Shown here piece after piece: positions 21,715-30,669 of a stretch of DNA of 64,000 nucleotides (within the stretch, counting starts at the first letter, position 1; each line of letters opens with the position of its first letter). The notes beneath the pieces were generated by a model. That model made no database searches. It worked only from the letters and a program-made list of their open reading frames with translations, and was not told the origin of the DNA. Origin of the DNA: Rhodamnia argentea (Eukaryota > Streptophyta > Magnoliopsida > Myrtales > Myrtaceae); assembly GCF_020921035.1 (NCBI RefSeq), contig NC_063160.1:16581095-16645094 (forward strand). Reading direction: 5' to 3'. Both the position numbers and the translations under genes were made by a program.

Positions 21715-22665
21715 TCCTGAAGATCTGCGAGTCATGGTCATTGATGGCAACCCCGTTTCCCTCTCAATCCTCGTTGCTATCTTTGAGAAGTTGCATGTAC
21801 GGGGTTTTTGCTAATGCGAAAGCAACGGATGCCTTACAAGTACTGAGGCGGTACAAATATGATTTTGACATCGTCGTCACAGGCCGTCGTAGGGATCGAC
21901 ATGGACGGTTTCGAGTCTCTTAAAGATCATTGATTCCGAGTTGGACATACGGGTCATCGTAGTATCAGCAAGTAATGATCGCAGTTCATAACGAGGGCCA
22001 TATCGCATGGTGCTCGAGACGTCCTGCGAAGCCGGTGCAACGTTCAAGTGCTCCAAAACATTTGGCAGCATGCTGTAAGGAAGCAATTACTTGTACAAAA
22101 AAACCACGACCAAGGCGACGACGACGATTTTGTCCAAAAGAAAAGGCCCCTTTGGTCCGCCAAGCTTCATTCTATATTCATTGAGGCAGTTCAACAGCTT
22201 AGGAATCAATTCAAGACGACCACCGGCTGTACACAAAATGATGAATATAGACGGACTCACCATGCAAAGTGTCACAAATCACCTTCAAAGGGTTAGAGAT
22301 AAGGCGAGGAGGCACGATGCAACTTGGGACCAAGGCGACCGGACCCGAGTTGATTGGAAGATCAATTTCGGGAAAACCTACCGAGCAAAAGGTACCCGAC
22401 CACTTCCCAATCAAGAATACGAGTCATACCAACCTTCCGCTGGTGGTTCTAGTAGCGGACAGTTGATCATCCCTACAAGTTCCCGAGCAACGACGGAGGC
22501 TCAAGCTTAAGGAGTCGGACTGCTCACAACAATCTGTCACCGGTGTTAGCAAGTAACAATGCCCAATTCGAGTATCAATTGCTCGAAAAATCGGAAGATT
22601 ACTTTGATGATGAGCTTGCTACCTTGATGAGCATGTTTGGAAATGAAGGACCTCCAGAGCCGTGA
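21715..22665 (+). pseudogene. Captured type-B response regulator-like segment (receiver + GARP domain)
   Basis: Pieces in three frames follow the order of a type-B ARR protein. The receiver start is LRVMVIDGNPVSLSILVAIF (about 21727). Then come ATDALQVLRRYKYDFDIVVT, IDMDGFESLK (21893-21923) and DSELDIRVIVVSASND, then LQNIWQHAVRKQ (22048-22083), equal to the end of the receiver. The GARP/Myb-like DNA-binding domain follows: KKRPLWSAKLHSIFIEAVQQ, a 1-bp shift near 22200, then MMNIDGLTMQSVTNHLQRVR (22231-22290). A run to the stop at 22663-22665 is acidic (SEDYFDDELATLMSMFGNEG). The phospho-acceptor Asp region has decayed. The usual receiver and GARP introns are absent, which argues for capture of a spliced mRNA. 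Confidence 0.72.
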
Positions 22666-25600
22666 TCCGAAGCAAGTTATTATGGGTCTTCAAACAACGA
22701 TTGTTGGTGTTTAGTCCAAGACAGAATCAGTTGATCGTTGAAGTGGCCAGCAAGAGAGGTGGAACCAATCTCGCATGAATACTCCTTTAACTCCATGTAT
22801 AGTTCCTCTACCTGGGATATTTTTTTTACTCTCTAACTGTCTAGAATTTGCCTAGAGTTAAAGGACGAATTTTCTCCTCTCTTGTCAAAATGCGTAAGTT
22901 CCTTACTAAGCTAGGCCCGTAGCAAATCAATTTGTGGACGACGCCCCTGAACGCCCGTAAAGAGAGATTCGAATAGCCTTACTTGGGAGAATACGAGTAA
23001 AAGGCCAGACGGGCTCAAAGATGGGTAACTCCGTATCGTCCCAATTGGCTCTCAGTTATTTCAAACTCTAAATTATGCTTATTTTATTCTCAACAGGGGA
23101 TTGCCAACTGTTTTGAGAACAATATAGCAAAAAGCGAACCAACCGTGGACGCCAACATCACCACGACCTGGTGGTTGGGGGAATGATGGTGGTCCGAGGC
23201 GTCCCGGGTTCGATCCCGGGATTTGGCATCAATGTACAAAGATTAATAAAAACCTTTTTGCTTCGCGATTCAATGCCGATTGAAGCTCGGCCCTAGATGG
23301 TTACAAAACTTGAAGAGATAACATCCCGGACATACAACCCGATCCAGATGAGCCGATCTTTTCAAATTCAAAGTTCACAAGGAATACGTGCAAGGGTAAA
23401 GCGGTATCGTTTCAACTCGTTTAGGACATAAGAACGTACATTGATGCTTTCCCTTTTGATTTTTACAGGGGTCACTGCCTTTCCAGATAGGGAAGTATCC
23501 ATTCTCCCGGAAAAATTAATGAAATAAAAAATTCCTGGAGCCTTTGACAATCTCATGTCTCGAACCGGATAATGAAGTTTTGCAACTCATTTGCATGAGC
23601 AGGGGCAACTCCCAATCCACACCCCTAAGAAGTTTCTTATGTGCTTGTGAATTCTGTCCACCAAGATAAAAAGTTGCTGCATTTTATATGCTAAAAAACA
23701 CTCATACATTGCATAGTTTATGCATGACTGTTCCTCATGTTTAATTTACCAACTCTGAATAAGGAACATGAACTACATAAGATACATCGAATGTATGGAA
23801 TGGGGCAGGGCAGGATGATGAAAGGCAATCCTTTCCCAAACACGTCCCATTTTTTCGGGAGAGTTGAACGATGGCTAAATTCCGCATTCCCCGAGATAAA
23901 GAGTTTTCTCGTGAAAGATACGATAGCCGAAATGACAGAGGCATTCAGTTCTCTATCCCAAACACTACGGGTGATCCATTGATTACCCCTTTTGAGCGGT
24001 GGTTTCATTTCTTTACCCCTGTCAAGAACCACCCTACATCGGGGTTCGGACGGGTTAATTCCAGCAGCAACACGAGGTAAATGGTTAGAAATTTTCTTGC
24101 TCGGACTAACATTAATTTTCGGGTGTTTCTTTGCATTTATACTCGAATTTTAATTCAAGTGCCTTAGGATGATGAAGAGCATTCATTTCTCTATCATATA
24201 CACTTCATTCTTTGCATAGCCCACTTGAGCCCGCAAATTCATTTCTTAAACCCCCGTTGGTGATCATTTGCTCATTCCAAAGACGAAGATAGCATTTTCC
24301 CAAGGATTAGAATTGGAGATGGTCGGGTCAACAGAGAATTCCCGAATGGACTCATTTCTTGTATGCTAGATTTTTTATGTTTACATAATTTTTCTTTGTA
24401 CATGTTTATGCTTGTTGTAATTCCTGGTTCAAAATCATGAGATTGTAAAAAAAGGAGAGGCAAACTCAACTTAAAAAAGAAGGGCCCGCTCTCGAAAAAA
24501 AAAAAAGCAAAATAGAGAGACGTCGAAGAGCTCTCAAAGAAAAAGAAAAAAAATCTCTTCTAAAAAAAAAGAAGAGAAAAAAAAATGAGAGTCGGGAGTA
24601 AGAAAAGCAAAGGCTGATCTCATATGAAAATTTCGAGCATAGGAAAAGCAAAGTGCCTACCAAAAGTAAGGCCAATGCACATTCATTTGTAAAGTACTTC
24701 TGAATTTTGAATGTATATTTTTGCATGTTAAGTTGTAAATTCCATGTACATGTTTGCATTGTGTCTCTTGCAAATCCTTGTGAGACACTTGTTATGAAGA
24801 AGACTCCCCAAGAAATCGGTTTGTAAAGTGCAATTTTCGGTAGAAAACTACCATCCCTCATTCAATGATGGTATTCTTTCTCAAGACATTTCCGGAAGAC
24901 CAAGATCGGTGACTAGTCGGCGATGATCACCAACGTCAAGCCCCTTCTCATTTAATTTCTGAGCCAAAACGAGCCTTTTCGTTCCTCGAGTCCCCAATCC
25001 TAGCCTACGTTATAACCCTCCAAAGTCTCTTCGATTAGGGCATTTGAGTTAACGTAGAGTTAAATGATTTTAAGCATCACTCGAAGAAGTTCGAGCAAGA
25101 TTATTTCTCTCTCATTTTTGCGGGATTCTTGACTTGTAAATCCGGAGCAAATGATGAAGAAATTCATTTCAAAGCAACCTTGACTCAACCGGAGTCCCCT
25201 TTGTAAACCTTTGACCTAGCTCTCATTACGGTCCTAATCAAGACCTCCCGGATCGACTCGGTCGTATCAATTGCGAGATTACTTGGATCCTTATCGAATG
25301 CGATGATGGAAAGATTGAGTGATTTCTCTTGAATCCCGCAGACGGGATAAATAGCTTTTCTCGAGAGTGAGAGAAAGCCCTTTCGGATTGAAGTCCCCCA
25401 TTCAGCTCACATTCGAGGTATTCGTAATGTGAGAACCTCCCTGGACAAAATTGGTAATGCAAACTTGACGGAATGGTTATGCATGAACCATAGTATGAGT
25501 GATTGCATTATACTCATTGTTGAATATGTTTGTGTGTGTTACCCTTGACATTCTATGATAGGTAATACATTCCCGATGTTCGAGTTCCCTCCCAAGGTCT

Positions 25601-25860
25601 CGAAATTCATCCAAGGATTATTGAATGAGCAAGTTTTGCTGGCAATGCCTACCAGGTACGATACTGCAACCGCTTCGTTCCTTGATTAATCGTTTGGAGA
25701 ACCCGGGTAAGTTTTCCGAACCCCTTTTCAAATTAACAACTCTTCTCATGATAGTTGTTATGATTCAATTCAGGCAATATGCCCATTTTGTACTTATCGA
25801 TTCCATTCGATGGTGCTCCTATCAAATATTGTTCAATTCGGGCAATATGCCTCTTCCGTC
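22666..25860 (+). other. Retroelement 3' internal region, no gene recognised
   Basis: About 3.2 kb of non-coding text. It includes a tRNA-like piece at 23165-23230 and A/G-rich low-complexity DNA at 24460-24660. Short ORFs are scattered on both strands with no motif I can place. Confidence 0.5.
23165..23230 (+). other. tRNA-like / SINE-head sequence
   Basis: A perfect T-arm-like hairpin with loop, TCCCGGGTTCGATCCCGGGA, follows a GGTGGTTGGGGGAATGATGG block that could be an A-box region. Too few bases remain for D and anticodon arms with a paired acceptor, so I take it as a tRNA-derived fragment and not a tRNA gene. Confidence 0.35.
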
Positions 25861-25861
25861 A

Positions 25862-26400
25862 AGTCGTGTAGACATATGCACTGGCGATCTTGACATCTTA
25901 TCAAATCATAACGACGTAGCTCTTATGGTTTCAATCTCGGGACGTGAAGACATATGCACCGGCGATCTTGACATCTTATCAAATCATAACGACGTAGCTC
26001 TTATGGTTTCAATCTCGGGACGTGAAGACATATGCCATTGGCGATCTTGACATCTCTTCAAATCATAACGGCGTAGCTCTTATGATTTCAGTATCGAATC
26101 ACGAAGACGTATGCACCGGTGATCTTGACCTTTAGTCGGCTCATAATGACATAGCTCTTATGATTTTCGGCTCCTTTATCAAATCATGAAGACATAAGCA
26201 CCCATATTTTTTATCCAAACCAAATCATAACGACGTAGCTCTTATGATTTTGGTTCCCCTTTATCGAATCGTGAAGACATATGCACCGGCGATTTCGACA
26301 TTTAATCAACTCACAACGACGTAGCTCTTGTGAACTTGATCCCACTTCTTTCGACTCACAACGACGTAGCTCTTGTGATCTCAAACGACACACATATCTT
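25862..26400 (+). repeat. 78-80 bp tandem repeat near the 3' end of the retroelement
   Basis: Units share GAAGACATATGCACCGGCGA, TCTTGACATCTTATCAAATC and ATAACGACGTAGCTCTTATG. The first two full units are almost identical (78 bp, 26 codons). Four or five later units are diverged or shortened. Such satellite-like arrays near the 3' end are known in Tat/Ogre elements. Confidence 0.85.
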
Positions 26401-26738
26401 GCGCTGTCTTGCATTAGGGAGAAGTCTCGATAATGAGATAGGCCAAATACCTTAAAATCCTTGCATCCGCAAAAAGAAGCTTGGAAATTAAGAGAACCAT
26501 TAGCTTACGAGAAATTTGGTAAAACATGTATTCTTGTATGCGATCCATGTGCAAGTTTCTCTAACATGAAAAAGGGAAATTATGACACGTGTTATTTACA
26601 GTCGTGCATATCATGCATCACTTCATTACATAAAAAATGGGATTAAAACTCCCGCCAAAAAGTTCATCCATAATTTGCACTTGTCAAAATTTAGGATTCA
26701 ATTTTGTCTTTGAGCGGAACCTCTACGAGCCTCCACTC

Positions 26739-26750
26739 AAAGAGGGGCAA
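26739..26750 (+). other. Polypurine tract of the Ty3/gypsy element
   Basis: AAAGAGGGGCAA ends exactly at the 3' LTR start (26751), the expected place for plus-strand priming. Confidence 0.8.
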
Positions 26751-28202
26751 TGTTGACGCCTAAATTTTGATTAATCTATTTTTTGCATAAAAATTATAAA
26801 AAATCATCTCACATATTTATTTTTAGCGTACATTGCATTGGCATATAATCGGGCAAGCGGAACACTTAATTTAGCATGCGTCTAGACTAGGCACGGGATG
26901 GAAAAATACACCGAGAAGATTTGAAACTTCAAGGACTGTATTGCAAATACTTAAAATTTCGGGGACCGTATTGCAAATACTTGGAACTTCGGGGACTTGT
27001 ATTGCAAATACCAAAAGAAGATGAAGAAGGGAAGATGATGAAGGGAAGATAATGAAAAGAAGATGAAGAAGGGAAGATGATGAAGGGAAGATAATGAAGG
27101 GAAGATGAAAATGGAAGGTGAAGAAATGAAGATGAAGAAGGGAAGATGAAAATGGAAGGTGAAGAAATGAAGATGAAGAAGAGAAGATGAAGATGGAAGG
27201 TGAAGAAATGAAGGTGAAGAATGAAGGATGAAGAACTTTGCCTATAAAAGAGAGAGCTCTTGAGAAGAGTTTTAGAAGGGGGGAAGTGGAAGAGAATTGA
27301 GAGAAAGTAGAAGAGAATTGAGAGAGTTTTTTTTAGGAAGAGTGGAAGAGAATTGAGAGAGTTTTGAGAGAGTTTTTGAGAGGAATTTTTAGAGAGGAAA
27401 AAGAGAGTTCTTGAGAAAAATCAGAAGAGAAAATTCGAGAGTGAAAAAAAGAGTTTTAGTCGAGCATCATCTTCGACGAGTCCCGACACATATTTCGCCT
27501 CTCGCCACCCAACAACGCCATTGCTTGCCATTTTCGACGACAGCCGCGTTCTTCCAACTCCGAGATCTTGAAGGGAACTATAACGTGTATGTGAGTAAGA
27601 TTTTGTGTAATAGAAGGTAATCATTTCCATCTCGATCTACAAAAATGTAATCGTTTGGTTTGAACATTTGTCTGTTTATTTTAGACATGTCACGTGTTCC
27701 AAATTTTAGCATTATTACATGTTAATTTATTTTTGTAAATACTCGTGATTGGCTGCGTTTTCTTTCTTTCTAAATCACCCATGGTGTATATTGTACAAAG
27801 TTCAATGTTTTACATCCCCATAAAAAAGAAGAAAAAACCAAAAAAATTGCATCTTTGAATTTCAAGTAAAATCCATCAAAATTGCCAAATCAAATATTTT
27901 TCATGAAAATGGTACCGAAAGGGCGTTAGAGAAATCTGACGTAACCAAATCCCCGAATTCAAAATCTCTGGTTCGCGGAAATAAGATAGTTTTCTCCCGC
28001 TATTTTATTTAGGTTTCTAATCAACCTACCGAAAATGATTAGTGGCGACTCCAAATTCAAATCACATTGCATGTTAATTATTTGAACTTTAAGTTGCGAT
28101 TTGGTATGGACTTGGGAGAGTCCGAGTTAGGTTAGTTAATTAATTAACCTGATAATCCATTAGCCCGAAAATTAACTCGTCTATTTTTTTTAGGTCGCGA
28201 CA
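26751..28202 (+). repeat. 3' LTR of the Ty3/gypsy element
   Basis: 1452 bp, TGTTGACGCC to GCGACA, followed by the target duplication CACAT. Same internal plan as the 5' LTR: GA-rich repeats 27010-27230, TATAAAAG at 27243-27250. Confidence 0.95.
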
Positions 28203-28207
28203 CACAT

Positions 28208-29260
28208 CCGATATCAAAACAATTCGGCCATATCTTTCATATTAATCGAATCACTTTTCTTCTAAAACTTCAAATTATTGGCTAAGTGATTAAATGTTTA
28301 ACTCATATACCATGGATTCCGTCCCAATGTCTCACGTTCAAGCCTGCCATCCTGTAGATAGAGCTTTACTAAATTCATCTAAATAGGCGGATTACGTGCA
28401 TTCGTGGCATTTGTCTAAGTCGAACGCCCGTATATTTTGTCTTGTCAATAAAACAAAACAAAAAAGGTAATAACTTAGTTTGGACTATGTGTGAAGGTTT
28501 TCGGGGTTGTGATAGTAACTCATTTGACCTCTCAATGTAAACAAAATTAGCTCTTATATCCGACAAGCTGCTCTAACTAGCTTTATAGTTGTTACCTTTC
28601 GAGTTCAGTGGGACAACATGCAAAATAAAATCAGCAATGGCCCCAGATAAAATCTCGCGCTAGCTGTCGTGACATTGCTCGAACTCCATGGCTTTCAACC
28701 ATTGCTTATTTGATACAATAGGACGGGATAAGGACGCTATCAATATCATATTTTTTGTAGAGTGCTGACTCTAATGTGATAACTTTTTAAGTGATTATTT
28801 AACTGTCATAATTCTTAAAAGCATATCACTTGAATTACATCGATAATTTTTTTTGCCAAAAATTCCTGCGTGACATTACTTTTCGGTGAGCCACGTTGGA
28901 TGATTTAACATTAACTTAATGCCACAATCGATTTTCGCCACTGTTATTTTAGGTGTTCGGTTTCAAAAAGTTATTGCACTAATTTTCCGAAAAGCAAAAT
29001 ATTCTACTCATGCAATCTCTAAATTTGACAATTTTATGGTTCGATTAGAATTTAAACCACCCTACCTACCAAAAAAAAAATGCTACCCTAACAATTCGAT
29101 AGTATCGTTATTATTTCCGTCCCCACGATTTTGTAATTAATGAGTGTTTTATGAAAAACACACATTGATAGTGTATGAATCTATAATCAGAAATAACTAA
29201 TAATACTGTCAGACTGTCGAGGAAGTGTTTTTCAAAAAAAAAAAAAAAAGGATGGAACTC
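28208..29260. other. Displaced upstream DNA of RLK3, no gene
   Basis: The text around 28440-28600 (GTCAATAAAACAAAACAAAA ... AGCTCTTATATCCGACAAGC) matches DNA upstream of RLK8 (58670-58810) and of RLK7 (52915-52965). This is therefore the normal 5' flank of an RLK unit, now 13.6 kb from RLK3 because of the retroelement. Confidence 0.55.
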
Positions 29261-29261
29261 G

Positions 29262-29420
29262 TACCAACCCATCAAGAAGTCAAGGTCTTTTATGGGATTT
29301 CATGTGCATTGACTTTTGGCTCAGCACGTGTTCAATGGTTCATGGGGAGTCGTGGTCTTTACGACGCTTTTATTGGTGATGTTTGGCCCTACAAATTTCT
29401 AACCCGTCGTAAGGGAAACG
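29262..29420. promoter_or_regulatory. TTGAC-rich module copy
   Basis: CATCAAGAAGTCAAGGTCTT followed by GCATTGACTTTTGGCTCAGC, with the same order and spacing as at 6500-6545. One TTGACT lies on each strand. Confidence 0.4.
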
Positions 29421-29504
29421 GTCATGGACCAATTGTCCAGCCTTTTTTCTTTTTTTTTACTAACGAGCATTCAACTTACAAAGCAAAAAATCCTTTGCAA
29501 TTCC

Positions 29505-29845
29505 AAGCTTGCGTAAGTAGAAACCATGGAGCTTATTAGTTTTTATGCTCTCATGTCCTGCTTCCTTCGAGCCTTTCACTTCATTTCGAAACTTCTTATG
29601 AAAAAGATGGATCCTCTGCTTCAAGAAGGTCCAGTTCCTTCGATGCCAGGATATTCCCATTTCGTAACCGTGCCCAGTGGGCACTGCCACGGTAACCACC
29701 ACTCCCAATGCAATATCGGATGTCAAAGTCCTTCTGTTTCATTGATCATGTCTTCATGTGCAATTCCCCCCATCAAAATTCCTTACCAGCAAAGATATCT
29801 CCATTTTTCTTAGCTGTCTCTGATCACGCATGCTCTTTGTTAACA
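29505..29845 (-). pseudogene. RLK4: relic of a receptor-kinase exon 1 (kinase N-lobe)
   Basis: On the minus strand the text matches the juxtamembrane and N-lobe of the family: remnants of the G-loop with valine (GVVVTVAVPTG), KKFRNEVKGSKEAGHESI, then NKLHGFYLRK. Several frameshifts and missing codons are present, and the sequence stops at CLHK. No LRRs or exon 2 are attached. It is an old fragment, more diverged than any other copy here. Confidence 0.75.
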
Positions 29846-30285
29846 TTGGAACACGAAGCGAGGTGTAAGAGCTAAATGGGAAATAAGTATTATAAACGTC
29901 ACGATGCACGTGTGAATTATATATTAAAGAAATCTTACATCGGACCATTGATTATGGTGGACCACATAAAATTCAAAGTTCATCGAGAAGCACAATTTCT
30001 GTTGAACAAGATCTAAATTTTTCTGGGCGACCACATAAAATTCTCCAGTCTCACTCAAAAGTCAACTTCCAATTATTAAAACAAAAATTTCTTCTATGTT
30101 TCTGGAATTGATTGTTATTGCTTCGAGTACAGCTTGTTGTTGAGTAATTGAAATTCCTTCTCATCATCCACTAATCCATTAATAACCCCATTATAAATAT
30201 TTCGTTCAAAGTCACAAATGACTACTGAGTTCTGAGAAATTGCTAAGAAGTGCAACAAAAAAGAGAACAATCGGAAACAGCTTCC
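29846..30285. other. Intergenic DNA, nothing recognised
   Basis: AT-rich sequence between the RLK4 relic and a MITE. No ORF, RNA gene or clear repeat. Confidence 0.4.
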
Positions 30286-30295
30286 CACATAAAAG

Positions 30296-30637
30296 GGGAA
30301 AAGTACACTAGAAGTGCCATAACTTATATACGGCGTTCACTTGAGTGCCATAACTTTCAAAACGTTCACTTAAGTGTCATGACTTTCAAAAATCGTTCAC
30401 TTAAGTGCCATGACTTTCAAAAATCGTTCACTTAAATGCTACATCGGAGCAAAATCGTTCACTTGAGTGCTACAGTAACTTTTCCAGCGTGCCGCATCGC
30501 CTTTCCGGTTACCACGTCAACATGGCACTCAAATGAACGATTTTTGAAAGTTAAGGCACTTAAGTGAACGTTTTGAAAGTTATGGCACTCAAGTGAACGC
30601 TGTACAAAAGTTATGGCATTTTTAGTGTACCTTTCCT
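30296..30637. mobile_element. MULE-type foldback MITE with 10-bp target duplication
   Basis: Flanked by CACATAAAAG at 30286-30295 and 30638-30647. The arms are long inverted repeats (GGAAAAGTACACTAGAAGTG against the complement of CATTTTTAGTGTACCTTTCC) with internal direct repeats of GTTCACTTGAGTGCCATAAC. A 9-10 bp duplication points to the Mutator superfamily. It has no coding capacity. Confidence 0.82.
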
Positions 30638-30669
30638 CACATAAAAGACTATCTGTCAAGTATGCCGTG

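Larger units (their letters stand above)
14627..28202 (+). mobile_element. 13.6 kb Ty3/gypsy LTR retroelement carrying host-like regulatory gene fragments
   Basis: The ends are TG...CA LTRs flanked by a perfect 5-bp target duplication CACAT (14622-14626 and 28203-28207). The order is: LTR, primer-binding-like site, leader, gag N-terminal remnant, integrase remnant, an antisense ORF, an HD-ZIP IV-like segment, a type-B response regulator-like segment, tandem repeats, polypurine tract, LTR. Protease, reverse transcriptase and most of gag are missing, so it is non-autonomous. Integrase wording (WHERLPFALMAYRTSIRTS, GATPYSLVY) resembles the Tat/Ogre lineage, which is known for extra ORFs between integrase and the 3' LTR. 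The LTRs differ at only about ten places in 1.45 kb, so the insertion is recent. It separates the RLK3 leader from its distal upstream DNA. Confidence 0.95.

Noticed and set aside
23165-23230. Possible tRNA gene
   Set aside because: A good T-arm hairpin is present, but I cannot fold D and anticodon arms with a paired acceptor stem. Better read as a tRNA-derived fragment inside the retroelement.
24466-24861. Minus-strand ORF rich in Phe/Ser/Arg
   Set aside because: A-rich and GA-rich low-complexity DNA read in antisense. No motif.
25862-26400. CRISPR-like array
   Set aside because: Units are contiguous 78-bp tandem repeats without unique spacers, in plant retroelement DNA.
30250-30659. ORFs over the 30.3-30.6 kb MITE (RSLECHNFQNVHL repeats)
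   Set aside because: Translation of the inverted and direct repeats of the MITE on both strands. No gene.
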